Shown here: piece after piece, positions 1-13,314 of the stretch
How positions within the stretch are numbered: position 1 is the stretch's first letter
How the letters are laid out: every line of letters starts with the position of its first letter
Source of the DNA: Tilletiopsis washingtonensis
Taxonomy: Eukaryota; Basidiomycota; Exobasidiomycetes; Entylomatales
NCBI RefSeq assembly: GCF_003144115.1
Contig: NW_020311999.1
Span: 787,583-851,582, forward strand
Direction of reading: 5' to 3'
Length of the DNA stretch: 64,000 nucleotides
Notes under the pieces: generated by a model
What the model was told of the DNA's origin: nothing
Seen by the model: the letters and a program-made list of their open reading frames with translations, nothing else
Database searches by the model: none
Translations under genes and position numbers: made by a program

Positions 1-890
1 GCCGGTGAGTCCGATTGCAGCCGTGCAGCAGGCGCTCGCGTGGCCTGACGCTGTGCTCTGCCGCGCAGAGAAGCGTCTGTCCGCACTCCGGACCACACAG
101 CAGGCGGCACAGGCCTCGCACCGCGCCACGGTATCGCAGCGCTCGACGACGCAGCGCACGCTCAACGACCTGCTCTCGCGCAAGGCCACATGGACGTCGG
201 CCGACCTCTCGTCGTACACGACGCTGCTGCAGGCCGAGCATGCCGAGTCGGGCTCGGAGCGCGAGGCTGCCGCGGCCGCCGAGCAGGCCGAGCGCGAGCT
301 GGAGCGCGCCTGGGACGACGTCGTGCGCCGCACGCTTGAGCGCTACCACGAGGAGTGGCGCTGGAGCGAGCGCGGGCGCACCGCCGGCACATACATCAGT
401 GCCGGCGTCGTCGGACTGAACGGTGAGGCGGTTGGAGGTCGGCCAGAGATGCATGAGCTGACCTGATTCCTCAGTGCTGCTCTTCATCACCGCCATCCTG
501 CTGGTGGAGCCGTACAAGCGCCGCAAGCTCGCCGAGACGTTCGAGAAGCGTCTACTGCAAGGCGAGGCGGCCTCGCAAGCAGTGCTCCAGGAGGTGCTGG
601 AGCGCTTCGAGGAGCGCATGACGGGAATCGAGAGCAGCATTCGCGGCGTCGAGGCCGGCGTCGAGGGTCTGTGCGCCATGGCCGGCGTGCGCGAGGACCC
701 TCCTCCTCCGGTGGCGCCCGTCGAGCCGATTGAGCCGCAAGCCCCCACACCACTGGACGAGCTGCTCGACGAAGCGGCGCGCAAGCGAGAGCGACGCGAG
801 CGGCAGACACACCTGGCCATGGCTGCCAGCGTTGGCTTTGCTCTCGGCGCAGGGCTGCTCGCAATGGTCAGCGCCGCCTGGAGCGGGTGA
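1..890 (+). CDS. SHE9: She9/Mdm33 mitochondrial inner-membrane protein, C-terminal part (5' end outside window)
   Basis: Exons 1-4 (last bases of an exon), 69-422 and 475-890 join in frame and end at TGA 888-890. The visible part has a long helical, Q/A/E-rich stretch (coiled coil), then the family signature of a Tyr-His-Glu-Glu-x-x-Trp segment, a first membrane helix (VLLFITAILLVEP), a basic turn YKRRKL, a further helical region and a last hydrophobic segment near the C-terminus. This is the order seen in She9/Mdm33 proteins, which sit in the mitochondrial inner membrane facing the matrix and help control membrane fission and organelle shape. Both introns are short (64 and 52 nt). The start codon and targeting sequence lie outside the window. 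It converges on DOP1, with 109 bp between the stop codons. Confidence 0.85.
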
Positions 891-999
891 GATAGACTGG
901 AAGCATAGAAACACATCATACCCGGCGCGGCGCTCAGCCAGCCTGCACATCATTGCTGCTGCGACACAATGCATTTGTACCGCATGCGCCGGGCAGGGA

Positions 1000-3900
1000 T
1001 CAGGGAGTGCCGGCGTGGTCGAAGAGCGCAACGCGCAGGCCCGTCTCGATGGCGTCGTGGTCGACCTTGCCGCCGGCGTACATGGCCTCGAAGCTGGCGA
1101 GGCTGAGGCGCGCGAAGAAGGTGTGAAGCTCCTCGATGCGCGCAATGCTTGTCGTCGAAGCAAGCATGGGCCGGCGCAGCGCCAGGCCGGCGGGTTCGTC
1201 GCTCAGGTCCGCGCCATCGCGTGCGAGCCCGCCAGCACGGGCGGGCATGAAGGTGCCTGTGCTCTCGACGCGCGGGCTCGATCGCGACAGTCGCTTCTCG
1301 AGCGCCGCAGCGATGCCGTCGAGCAGCGACTCGGAGACAAAGTCGTCCGGTGGGTATACGACGTCTATGGTGTCGGTGATGAAGAGCCATTGGTGGCTGT
1401 GCAGATGCGTCAGTGGGCTGCCGCTGTGGCCGGCGCGTGTGAGGTGGCCTCACATCTGGAAGTCGTCCGTCTGCAGCGTCAGCAAGAGGTCGAGGAACTT
1501 GCACGCCGAGAAGACGAGGTGAAGGTTGTCGGATCCGTCTGGAGGCAGCTCGTCCAGGAGGCCATCGAACAGTCGTGTCTGCAGCGCTGCGGTCAGCTTG
1601 GCGACCAAGCGGATGCCGGCGGGTCGCTCACCATCTCAGAGAGAAGCACTGGCCAGAAGCCCGCGAGATGCTGCGCCGAGAAGCGGCACAGCAGCACGCG
1701 CATGCAGAGGTACACCTGCAGGGCAATCAGCTTGCGCGCTTGAAGATAGCGATCTCTGACGCACCTCAGCAGCTACAACGTCCGCCGGTCCCGCCCGCAG
1801 GACGCTGACGATCTTGTCTTGGATGGCAGGCAGCTGCGCGAGGAAGTAGTCCTCGCTGCCGCAGAGAATGACGAAGGACAGCCGGCGCATGTTCGTGGCG
1901 CGCGCGAGCATCTCGGCCTCTCGGTTCGTGAAGATGCCGACGGAAGAGGCGGCCGAGATCTTGCCGATGAGCTCCAGAAGTCGCTCTGGATCGCTGCCAA
2001 AGAGCGCAAAGACGGGCTGCTGCCACCGCTGGCTCATCTCTGGCGACATGTGGAAGAAGCGCGCGTCGCTGAATGTGTCGCTGACAGGCGTGCGCCAGGT
2101 CTTGATCGTGCCCGGAATCTTGGCCATCTCCGTGAGCAGCAAGAGTGTCGCCGTGTCGAAGTTGAGTGTTCTGCAGAGGCGATCAGCTGCTGTCAGAGGG
2201 CCAGCTTAACAGCACGCACCTGCTGCCCGCCTTGATAGAAGGCGCGACGATGTAGTACACAGCATTCGAGCAGACCGAGATGACCTTGTCGCCCTCGATC
2301 GCGAACTTGAGTAGAGCTGGCAGCGCACGTGTTGCCAGGAACTCGTTGATCTGGGCGGGCGTAGTGAGCAGGGTTCGCGCCGCACGGCCCATCGTACGCA
2401 CCCGTGCAGACTGCAACAGCTCATCCGCGTGCGCACTAACGCCGACTCGGGCATCCGCATCGGCTGCAGAGTCAGCAGCTGGAGCCTCGCGCTCGGTATC
2501 GCGAGCAGAGCGGCGTCCCGAGACGAGAATGCACAGATCGACAAGTCGGACGTAATTCTCGGTCAGGTCGCGTCGGAGGCGGCGGTCGTCGAAGGCCGAC
2601 GTGGTGCAGATCAGCTCGCCAACCGTCGTGTGGCAGCGCAGCATTGGGAAGAGCTGAGCCTTGTGCGAGACGTTGTTGACCACCAAGTCTTTGATCAAGA
2701 TCGTAACGACAGGCCAGACCTGAACGGCAGCAGCAGCGTCCAGACGAGCGAGGTAGCTGTCGAGGAAGAGGAACAGAACGTTCTCCGATCTGCAGTCGCA
2801 GGAGTGAGCAGCGCGCGCCTTCGCCGCCAGACGCAGCCACTCACACGGCAGAGCTCGAGGCAGGCTTCTTGTCCTTGTCCAGAGAGGAGGACGAGGCGGC
2901 TGTGCGAGTGGAAATGACGTCGCACAGGAAGCTGACAACCATCTGCGGACTGGGCGCCAAGATTGCCAGGATCTCGAACGTGGCCTCCGACGCAGCGGTG
3001 CTCTGGCGGATGCGCGCTTCAGTAGATGATGGCGCTATGACACGGAACACGAACTCACCTCCCGAGAGCCGCCAGCAGCACTCCAGCAGTCGACAAGTGC
3101 CTCCACCACCTCGCCAGAGTGGCTGCGGAAGAGCCGCTCGAGCGAGCGACGACTACGCGTGCGAATCTTTGGCGCAAAGCGCTCCAGCGCAGCGCCGCGC
3201 ACATCTGCGGGCTGCTTGCCGCTCAACTGCGTCCAGAGATGGTGCAGAGTCCGGACAGTGTGATGCAGGCTCCGCAAAGCGCTGTTCGCAACCTGTAGCG
3301 CGCTTTGAGTGGCTGCAGAGGGCGCAGGCTCGCTCGAGAAGACGTTGGACACGTAGCCGAGCAGCCCGGTGCTTGCACCTGCGTCCTTGCTTTCCTCGCT
3401 GGCTTGCTGCGAGAGCCCGGCTCCGTGCTCAGACCCTCGGCTCGCGTGGGCTGTCGCATCGAGGGACTGCAGCAGCACATGCTCGCCCACGTTGAGCAAG
3501 AGCGTGATGTCCACCTCCGTCGTATCGCAGGACGAGTTGGCGAAGTCGCCGTCCGGACGCACGACGTACGCGCCATTGATGTCGTCGATGGCGCTCCGGA
3601 GCAAGGCGCATACGCACTCGTTGATGGGCAGGAGCACGTCAGCGACCAAGCCAGAGTAGAGTGAGGCAGCAGTGAGCAAGAAGTCGGTCCAGTGCTGAAG
3701 GGCCGGCCTGTTCGTCCGCGAGCTGAGCGCAGCGCGCACAGCTCGAAGCAGCAGAGGGTGTGGCTGCGCTTGAGCTTTGCCTGCTCGTTTTGCGACGTCT
3801 CCGGCGCCGTCTTGCCGTGACTGGCTCTCGCTCGCTCTGAAGTTGATGACAGTGTGGAGCGCGTGAAGAAGCTTGCACTGCCGTTCGACGGTGCCAATCT

Positions 3901-6900
3901 CGATGCTGACCAAGAGGCTTTCGAGCAGGCAGCTCTCAAACTCGCCGAGCCGCTTCGAGTTGAGGGCTCCGCGGACGGCGAGCAGCTGCAGCAGCTCGAC
4001 TGCTGTGGTGTGCGTGACTCCGTTGCAGGTCGCGGATGCGAGACCCGCTGCGCTCGGTACGTCGCTGCGCAGCAGGGCCATCACGAGTTCGATCAAGGCG
4101 TCGAGATACGAAGCCTCGGCGCCCATGGCGGCCTGCCTGTAGAAGCGCTGGACGCTGCGGCTGTGCGTCTTGCTGAGCGCGCTCCCGCGCAGCGCTTTGG
4201 CAAAGGCCTGAGCGCCAAACGAGGCAAGCGCCAGAAGACTGGCCACCGCATAGTTGACCGTCTCATGGTCAAAGGCCTGCCGATACACGAGTCTGTTGAT
4301 GAGCGTACCGCACGCCTTGACCTGAACTTCCTCTCGCACAGGCTGCGCCTCGATGATGAGGGGCAGCACGGTGTCGACCAGCGGAATGTAGGAGCGCATG
4401 TACGCGCGCAGCCACGATTCAGCCGCCTGCTTCTTGGTCCACGTCGATGAGCGAAGGCCATCGAGCACCCGACGCAGAGGATTGCTGAGGACCTCCATCG
4501 AGATGTCTGCGTCGTCTGTAGCAGCACAAAAAGGTGCGTGAGCAGAGCCCGTCGCCTAGCGCTGCAAGCCACACCTACCTGTGAGCTTCCACAACGTGCC
4601 GAAACCCTCGAGGGTGCTGGCTCTGGTCTCTTCGTCTACGCTTGCAAGGCGCTCGCACAGAATCGACTCTGCGTGGTAGCCGCGTGCGACCTGCTGCACC
4701 ATCCAGAAGAGCTCCACAGCGCGAGCGTGGTACGGGCTGTGGCGCGCGCGCATGAAGCTCAGCAGCTGCGGAGGGATCGTGAGTCAGACGTTCCTGCTGG
4801 CGGGCCACAGCAGCACTGACCTTGAGCAGCAGCTTGCTCACTGTCTCGCGTGCATCGAGACGGAGGGGCACGGCGATCGCGCGACACTTCGCTGCCGCGA
4901 CCAGGCCGCAGACGAGGTGATCGACCTCGTCGAAAAGACTGGCGTCGTCGCAGCGCGCGAGCAGCTTCTCGCTCCAGGCAGCGGGCGCCCACTCGAGCTT
5001 CGCAGCCTCGCCCGATCCGGACACCGCAGACAAGCTTGCTATTCTCGGATCCTCAGCGGCGTCGATGGCGACAAGCAGTTGCGTCGCAAGGCGCAGAGCA
5101 CCGAGCAGCAGCGCAGTGCTGGTCATCCGCTCCAAGACGCGGGCGACTAGGCCGGTGCATCTCTCGACGAGCTGGTCTAGCACGTCGGGCCGTTGGAACG
5201 TCACGTTGCGCTGAGCTGCCTCGTCGGCGAATGCCTCGCCTGCATCGTAGAATGTCGCAGCATGATCCACGAATGACCAGTCTGCGTTTGTCGATGCCTG
5301 GACCGCCTCCTCGCTGCTGCGCACGAAGACATGGGCTGGGACCAGAGCGAGCACGTCCGAGGCGAGCGCCAGTCCCTCGGCGAGCTGGTGCTCTCGCTCC
5401 GGCGACAGATGCTGCTCGTTCTGCAGAATGGCGGTGACAAGGTCGGCGCTGACGGAGAGAATGACCGGCAGATGAATCTGTCGGCTCTCCTCGTCGTGCA
5501 TGCGGAATTTGCGCAGTGTGAAGCGCAGCAAAGCGATGGCAGAGAGGTCATCGGGCGCCACGTCGGCGCTCGCCTGCAGCTCGTCCCGCAAGGCGTGGAA
5601 GAACTGCCGGTAGGTCGCCAGTGGATCGACGACCTCGAAGAGCATTCGAGCAGTGCTCGAGATCTCGACCGAGGCTGCCTCGGTACCGCTGTCCAGCGGC
5701 ACCTCGAGCTGCTGGCGCATTGCGCGCAGGGCGTCCAGCACGAGCACGTTCGCCAGAGGCTGGCCGATCTCCCACTTGTCGAGCAGGCCGACGAAGATGC
5801 GGAATGGCCGCTGGCGCGCGTTGACCTCCCCCTGTGCCTGCTGCTGGAGGTGCTGCTGATGCATGGGCGCACCGCCTGGGAACGCGGCGGCGACGGAGCC
5901 GAGCCGTGGCGCGTCGAACAGCTGCTGTCTGAGCGCCAGGCGCACAAGCTCTAGCGCATATGTCTCGAGGTGCTGCCGCTGCTCGTCGGGCTCGTCGTCT
6001 GGCCCGAGGAGCCACTCAAAGAGCCGCCGGTCCAGGCCGTGATGCTTGCGCAGGATGACACCCAGCGAGGCGCTGACGAGGCGTACCTTGTCCTCGAGCC
6101 GCATCTGCTGCGTCATTGTGCGAGAGCTGAGGCGTAGCTGCGTGTTGAGGAAGTCCAGCGCGGCGCGGCGCACCGGCAGCGCGGAGTCTTCGAGGGCCGC
6201 GGCAATGCCGCGCACCATCAGGCCAAGGTCGCGCCCGACGACTGCTGTCGCTAGTGCTGTGCTCTCTTGATCTGTCGCAGAGCCTGCTTCGTCTACCTCG
6301 CCGTCGAGATCGGGCAAGCGGTGCGTGAGGTAGGTGAGAGCTGCCATGCGGCTGTCCGGTGCAGACATGAGCAGCATCCAGAGAATCTGCAGGATGAACG
6401 TCTGGCCCACGCTGCTCAGCAAGCCGTCGAGCACTTTGAGCACGCGAGCACAGGCGCCGACGGCCTCCTCTTCCACTGCTGGCAGCAGAGAGAGCAGCAG
6501 CGCTCGCGTGACTGGCCGCAGCTCCTCGCCGAGAGGCAGAATGTGCTTCTCGAGCACGTCGAGGACGCTCGGCTTCACGTTCGCGGACGCGAGCTGGAAG
6601 AAGGGCAGCAGGCCGGGCAGCCAGATGTTGAGGTCTCGCCGCACGCCGTCGAGGCCGATGATGCCGAAGATGTAGGCGTACACCTCGAGGGCGCGCTCGT
6701 GCACGCCCGACGAGAGCGCAGGACTCAGGCACTGCGAGAGGCATCGCGCCACGCCGTGCTTGCGCGGAATGGACAGGAAGTGCGGTGCCGCCTGCAATGT
6801 CTGGGCCCATCCTCACGGGTGAGCAGGCTGCTGGGCCTCTGGGAACGGCGAGACGCACCTTGTGCAGACGCCCGAGACACGCGATGAGGTCTGCCCACTC

Positions 6901-7395
6901 GGCGACGCCTTCAAAGCTCGCAAGAGCTCGCTCGACTGCCGCGGCGTGCTTCTTGAACTTGGGATCCGCTTGCAGCGCTGCGCAACAGAAATGCGGTCAA
7001 TGCGCAGCTCCGATTTGCAGCTCTGCCTGCCAGCGGCACTCACACTTCTCGCTCTGCAGCGCCCATGCCTTCTCTGCTCGCTTCGCCGCGCTTGTCCGCC
7101 ACATGGCGCCTTGCCCTTGCGAGCTGGACGCATCAAGCGCAGCAGCAGCCGTCGTGCTGCCCCTCGGTGCCAGCGGCGCAGCTCCGAGCACCGGGCTCGA
7201 GGCGCCAGACGCCGCAGCCGACGCTGCCGGCGTCTGCGCGCCGGCAGATGCACCGCTGGACTCTGCGGCAGCAGCAGCGCGCTGCGAGGCGAGCGAGGCA
7301 TTGGAGCGCACGCGCGACAGCGAGGCGACGGCCGGTGAGGCTCCCGGCGCGCTGGAGCCCGCTGCCGCTCCGCTGCGCGAGGAGCCGGACGACAT
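1000..7395 (-). CDS. DOP1: DOP1/Dopey family endosome-Golgi trafficking protein
   Basis: Eleven exons (minus strand, 5' to 3'): 7395-7044, 6977-6859, 6791-4821, 4765-4579, 4515-3059, 3002-2845, 2789-2220, 2170-1765, 1715-1632, 1578-1454 and 1396-1000. All phases agree and give about 1,941 residues, near the usual 1,700-1,900 of fungal Dop1. After a Ser/Ala-rich leader of about 85 residues comes the conserved Dop1 N-terminus (WRTSAAKRAEKAWALQ, DPKFKKHAAAVERAL). A long alpha-helical repeat middle follows, then the typical C-terminus (SMEVLSNPLRRVLDG, IFTNREAEMLARATNMRRLS, HQWLFITDTIDVVYPP). Dop1 works as a very large scaffold with the flippase Neo1 and Mon2 in retrograde and endosomal traffic. 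The ATG at 7395 is the first Met of the open frame; a start further in cannot be excluded. Confidence 0.93.
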
Positions 7396-8951
7396 GCGTC
7401 ACGCGTATCGACGAGCCGGCAGAAGTGCGAGCGGAGTGGGAGGCTGGGGGCGCAGTGCTGTATATCGAGCAGTGAGGCTGCCTCGGGCGCTGAGAGTGGA
7501 GGTGGTGCGAGGCAGGATGTGGTGCCAAGGCAGGAGCAGGCGCACACAGCAGCGCATCTCGCCTTGCTGTCCGTGCGGCGCCAAAGCCGCGGATTCGCGA
7601 TATTCCCACGCCTGCTAGAACCGCTTTCGCATCCTCTCCGTGTCTTGACCCCGTCGAGGACACGCCTCAAGCTGGCGCATCAGCAGGGCCTGCCGAATCT
7701 TTTGCCCTCCAAATTAGCAGCTTCACTCCAGGCTCCAAATCGGATCAAGACGACGAGCTGACAAGACCGATATGCTCGAGACCAACACAGTGAGGGAAAA
7801 GGCGGCAGCGACTCTGGCGCTCCTTCTCAACAAGCTCCAGAGGTGTGGCTCGACTTCCTGTAGGCTCTACCTTCTAGACGAATCAACTCAGCTCCCTTTT
7901 CCCAGCCTTGCATCTGTCGAGCTGCTTCAGCACCGTGCGCAGCCCCACAACCTGCTCGGTGGCCGCCCGGTGCATCCGCGGCGAGACTGACAGGCCTAGC
8001 GTGGCAGCCAGCAGGGTCTCTCAGAAAAGAGGAAGGTCACGCTGCGACACCGCAGGCGGATCCCAGCGCCAGCCCCACCTGCTGTGCTGCGCTCGCAAGT
8101 CAGATTCCTAAGCGGGAACAGCTGCCGGACAAGCCGCTGCACGAGGCGCGAGAAGGACCGCCTCGCGCGTCGTCGCGAGCTCCTTGACGCTTCTCATTTG
8201 CCCCGCTCGGACCGCTGCGCTGCGGCGAGATGCGCACGAGTTCGACCGACGACGCCAACGTCACACGAGCTAGTAAGAGTGCCTGAGGAATCTGCCAGCG
8301 TGCAGTTGCGTGGACGAGTGCGGGGTGAGAAGTACCCGTGGGCGGGGCCCCGAAGCGAGCGATTTGTGGGGGAGCGGCCAGGCGGGCGCAGCGCCGGCGG
8401 CACCGACGCCCGTGCCAAGGCCGAGCAGCGCCCGGCGCTAAACGCCTCTGGCGTCTTTTGCGCGGCGAGAGCTCGGCGCACGCGAGCATGCGGCAGATGC
8501 GCCGTCCGGGCCGGCGGCCACCTCGCGGGCCGAGCGCGGAGTCAGGCCCGGAAAGAGAGCGAGGGATGATGCGCTGCTGCAGCGGCGTGGCAGGCGGCGA
8601 GCACGGCGAAAAAGCGCGCGCCGCGTCACGGCCTGCGGATGCCGTATGACGCTGCGGCTAAGCAGCCGGCTGGGCCGCACCGCCTCTTCGGGCTTGCCTC
8701 TCGCCTCTCGCCGCGCACCCCGCATCGCGAAGGACGAGCCCGCACCGCCGCCGCAGGCCGGCCAACTCGACCCCAGGCACCCGATGCCCCGCAGTTGCTC
8801 CGCAGGCACCGCGACAGCTCGGAACCCGCCCAGCATGGCGGCACAGGCACCGCTCCTACGCTGCTAGCGCGCTGGTTCGTGATGAGCGTCGAGCCTATAA
8901 GAGCCGCGCGACGTCCGCCTCCTGCGGGCCGGACCCCAACCAGTCATCAAG
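7396..8951. other. Divergent intergenic region, DOP1 / GH31
   Basis: About 1.56 kb between two divergent start codons. Open frames here are GC-driven and have neither recognisable protein sequence nor consistent splice sites. Apart from the TATA-like element at 8896, I see no repeat or RNA gene. Confidence 0.6.
8896..8902 (+). promoter_or_regulatory. TATA-like element of the GH31 gene
   Basis: TATAAGA lies about 50 bp before the ATG at 8952, in an otherwise very GC-rich upstream region. The spacing would give a short 5' leader. Its role is inferred from position only. Confidence 0.4.
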
Positions 8952-11900
8952 ATGCGCCTCATCTCAAGCGCCCTCTCCCTGGCTCTGGCCGGTGCCGCCG
9001 CCGCCGGGCCGCTCTTCGTGCCGCGGCAAGAAGCGGCCGAGGTCGGGCCCGTCACGATCCCCTCGCCCGTCGAGCACTCAGGCAATGCTACTGCGTGCCA
9101 GGGCTACCGCGCCGTCGATGTGCAGCAGCAGGGCAGCGGCCTCAGCGCCACGCTCGAGCTCATCGCCCCGTGCGGCGCGTATGGCCCGGACTACGAACGC
9201 CTCAACCTGCGCGTGCACTACCACAACAGTGAGTGCGGCGTGCAGCAAGCGCCGCAGCGCGCCGGCTAACCCTCTCTCCCAGGCAACGACCTGCGCGTGC
9301 ACATCGCCGATGCCAATGGCACCGCACACGTCGTTAATGAGACGCTCGGAGGCTGGCCCACGGCTGCAGACCTCGACGGCGAGGGAGCCACCGACTCGCC
9401 GCTCAACTTCACCCTCGTCGAGGAGCCCTTCTCCTTTGCCGTGACGCGCGGTGAGGAGACGCTCTTCAACACGACGGGCAAGCCGTGAGTGGCGCTCATG
9501 CCAGTCAGCCCTGCTGCGCCGCTCACACCACCCACAGGCTCATCTTCGAGGAGCAGTACGTCTACGTCGGCACAAGCCTGCCGGCCAACGCCTCCGTGTA
9601 CGGCTTTGGCGCGCACAATGACCAGCTGCAGCTGCCGATCTCCGAGGCCAACTACACGCGCACGCTGTGGAACCGCGACGCCTACGGCGTGCCGTCGCGC
9701 ACGAACCTGTACGGCAGCACGGCCTTCTACCTCGAGCACCGCATCGCCGAGGACGGCAACAGCTCGAGTGCCCACGGCGTGTTCCTGCTCAACTCCAACG
9801 GCATGGACATCAAGTTCCCGGAGGAGGGCCGCAACCTCGAGTACCACATTCTCGGCGGCATCCTCGACCTGCACTTCCGTAAGTCGCGCCCGTCGTGCGC
9901 ATCGCTAGCTCGCTGACCTTGCGCTAGTGAACGGCCCCTCGCCCGTTGAGGTCTCAAAGCAGTACAGCTCGCTCGCAGGCAACCCAGCGTCGGTGCCGTA
10001 CTGGGGCCTCGGCCTGCACCAGTGCCGCTACGGCTACCGCGACGTGATCGACGTGGCCGAGGTGATCGCCAACTATAGCGCCGCCGGCATCCCGCTCGAG
10101 ACCCAGTGGGCGGACATCGACTACATGGACAAGCGCGCCATCTTCACCACGAACCCGGACCTCTGGCCCGTCGAGAAGATGACGGACATTGTGCAGCACT
10201 TGCACTCGCGCGACCAGCACTTCATCGTCATGGTCGACCCCGCCATGGCCGCGCTGCCCGCCGACGAGTACCCGTCTCTGGCGCGCTCCGAGGAGCAGAA
10301 CGTGCTGCTCAAGAACGAGGACGGCTCGGCCTACACGGGCGTCGTGTGGCCCGGCGCCACCGTCTTCCCGGACTGGAGCCACCCGAATACGACGGCGTGG
10401 TGGGTCGACGAGTTCCAGCGCTTCTTCACCGAGGACACGATCGACATCTCGGGGGTGTGGCTCGATATGAATGAGGTGGGAGAGAGCACTGCCATTGCAG
10501 CGCCCGCCGAGCTGACTATCTTCTTGTGCAGGCCGCGAGCTTCCTGCCGTACTTTGAGGCCAACCGCGAGCGTGTCTCCATGGAGCAGAACCTGCCGCCG
10601 ACGCCGCCCGCCGTGCGCGCACAGCCCCGCCCGATCGACGGCTTCCCGGAGTGGCAGGTCGGCGAGACGCCGACTGGCGGCGCGGCCAACACTTCGCAGC
10701 GCCGCTCGATGACCAGCTGGGACATGCTCTCGCTGCGCCAGCAGGACGCCCTCGCCGACACGCTGGACCCGCAGCTCAGCGACAAGTGGCTCTACCCGCC
10801 GTACCGCATCTCGGACCGCCGCGCCGCGCCCTCAGCGGCCGACGGCGAGGGCGTCGGCGACGCCACGGCCATCAGCAAGAACATCAGCGACTTCACACTC
10901 GCCACGAATCTCCAGCTGCACTCGGGCGAGCGCGAGTACTCGGTGCACAACCTCTACGGCCACCGCATGGTCATGGCGTCGCGCGAGGCGATGCTGGCGC
11001 GCCGCCCGGGCAAGAAGCCGCTGCTGATCGTGCGCAGCACCTTCTCCGGCACGGGCCGCTACGGCTCGCGCTGGCTCGGCGACAACCTCTCGACGTGGGA
11101 GTCGTACCGCGAGAGCATCCGCCAGGTCGTTGGCGCCACGGCATTCGAGGCGACGAGCGTTGCGGGCGCTGACGCTGGAGGGTTCGGCGGTGAGTAGTGC
11201 AGCAGGGTCCGAGTGGGCTTACACTGACATTGGCGCTGCCAGGCAACACGACCGAGACGCTGCTTGCGCGCTGGGCCGGCCTCGCCGCCTGGAGCGGCTT
11301 CTACCGCAACCACAACGGCGACACGAGCCGGCCGCAGGAGTTCTACCGCTTCCCGCTGGCCGCCGAGGCGGCTCGCGCGGCCATCGACCTGCGTTACCGC
11401 CTGCTCGACGTCTTCTACACGTCCATCGTGCGCGCCGAGCGCGACGGCACACCGACGCAGCAGCCCGTCTTCTACAACCACCCCGAGGACCGCACAACTC
11501 TCCCGATCGAGACGCAGTGGTACTTTGCTGGCAAGATTCTCGTCTCGCCCGTGCTCGAGGAGAACTCGACGAGCGTGACGGCGTACCTGCCCAACGCCAC
11601 GTACTACGACGTGCAGACGCTCACGCCGCTCGTCGGCGAGGGCCGCAACGTGACGTTCGACAACGTCGGCTACTCGACGGTGCCCGCGCACATCCTCGGC
11701 GGCACCATCCTGCCCATGCGCGCCGAGTCGGCCAACACGACGACGGCGCTGCGCACCAAGCCGTTCAGCCTCGTCGTCGCGCCGCGCTCGGCCAGCAACT
11801 CGAGCGCCGTCGGCGAGCTCATCCTCGACGACGGCGAGTCGCTCGAGCCTGAGGCGCAGACGGATGTCGTCTTCCGCCTTGACAACAACACGCTCTCGGC

Positions 11901-12090
11901 CAACGGCACCTGGGACTACGAGGCGGTGCTCGCCAGTATCGTCTTTGCCGGCCAGACCGCATCGCGCTCGCTCAGCATCGACGGTGGTGAAGCGCGCCAG
12001 CCTTCGGCCTTCAACGAGACGAGCCAGACGCTGCGCTTTGACGGCCTCAACATGACGATGACGGCCAACTGGACCGCTGTGCTGGCCTGA
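8952..12090 (+). CDS. Secreted glycoside hydrolase family 31 alpha-glucosidase
   Basis: Six exons: 8952-9228, 9283-9484, 9538-9878, 9928-10475, 10532-11189 and 11243-12090; 957 residues. A clear signal peptide ([17 protein letters not shown]) starts the protein, and many Asn-x-Ser/Thr sites suggest heavy N-glycosylation, so it is probably secreted or wall-bound. The GH31 barrel is complete: [13 protein letters not shown]; the nucleophile motif GVWLDMNE (Asp about 453), which sits at the end of exon 4; and [18 protein letters not shown] with the acid/base Asp about 640. The C-terminal beta domains follow ([11 protein letters not shown]). Family members release glucose from maltose, starch ends or related alpha-glucosides. 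Maltase-type activity is likely, but exact substrate and bond preference cannot be read from sequence. Confidence 0.93.
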
Positions 12091-12396
12091 GCGGCCCGCA
12101 CAGCCGACGTGCTGCAATCTGAATCTCTGCAACTGCTTTCCGAACGCGCAAGCGTCTGCTGAGCGGTAAAAGACGTGAATGAGGAGTCTGCTTGAGCGCG
12201 ACGGAGCGGTGTGTTGTGAGGTACAGATGCAGAGGCCGTGTGATCGTGAAGACAGAAAGGTCGTGAGAGCGGAGAAGGGCGCGAGCTAGGTATGAAAGGG
12301 ATGAGCCGAGTCGCCAGGCTGGGCTTGCCAGGTGCGATGGTACGTACTGGTGTTGAGCTCGAGAAGGCGAGCGCGGCTGCGAGCCGCAGCCGTGGC
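12091..12396. other. Convergent 3' intergenic spacer
   Basis: About 300 bp between the stop codons of the GH31 gene and the minus-strand gene at 12397-13314. Nothing recognisable in it. Confidence 0.6.
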
Positions 12397-13314
12397 TTAC
12401 TCGGCCGGCAGCTGGGCAGCTGCCGCCAAGCTGGAAGGTCCAGCCGTGTCGGAGTTCGGAGCATTCGACATTGAGGGAGACGCAGGCGAAAGCTTCTCAT
12501 CCTCGACGAAGAAGACTAAGAAGTGCGCCCGTATCTTGTGAGTTCGAAAGCGCAATGAGGACGGTAGCAGACGCCCCACTCACAGACTTTCTCTCGCACA
12601 GTACCGATGAACTTGTCGCGGAGCATTGCTTCCGCTGTTGAAAGCGGCGTCCCGCTTTCAGCTGAGGCACGAGCCTTTGAAAAGAGCTCCGCATAAAGCT
12701 CATGGCGTACATCCTCGCCATAGTCATCCTAGACGAGGTGAGCGAGGTCGATGCAAGCTTTGGACAAAGGCTCACCGCAAGGTCGTACAGGGAACAGACC
12801 ACGTCTGCACGAAGCTCGCCGCCATCGCGCAGCAGTTGGCACGCTCCGAGGAACCCGGGTGGGAACGGCTCCTGTTCACAGACAATCAGCAGAAGATCAA
12901 GGCGGCAAATCTGAGCCGCAGACGGCGCACCTCGAGGGCCAAGAAGCAGTAGTATGTACCCAGAATGTGGCCCTCTTCGCGAGCTCGGCGGAAATCCGCG
13001 TCGAGACGGCGGTCTCTTGGTACTGCAGCTTCGAATGAGCCGTGCGCAAGAATCTGCATCGCACAACACATGTCGAGCACGAGCGGATCGAGGTTTTTGA
13101 AGGCGCTGCTCGCAAGTGGCAGCGACGGGTGCGAGGTCCCGGCGTTGCCACCCTGCTGAGCTGCTGATCCCTCCTCCGGACAGACAGCCGAAGGCTGCAG
13201 TGCGCTCTGCAGGCCAGGCGCACATCTGGTCAGCAACTCCTTTGGCGGAGAGCGCGGCAACGCTGGGCTCACCGCCGTGGCAGCTGCCGACGGGCCGGCC
13301 TCTACGCCGTCCAT
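12397..13314 (-). CDS. Hypothetical protein, four exons
   Basis: I do not recognise the family. Exons 13314-12931, 12871-12776, 12728-12584 and 12515-12397 fit with matching phases, GTGCGC/GTGAGC/GTGAGT donors and CAG/TAG acceptors, giving 247 residues. The first 60 residues are low-complexity (Pro/Ser/Ala/Gly). The rest is helical, with LDMCCAMQILAHGSFEAA, GTYYCFLALE, CQLLRDGGELRADVVCSLYD and a charged stretch DDYGEDVRHELYAELFSKA. The last 35 residues look disordered (SPASPSMSNAPNSDTAGPSS). No signal peptide or membrane helix is evident. Introns are 49-68 nt, as in neighbouring genes. The start at 13314 and the last splice junction are the least certain parts. Confidence 0.6.
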
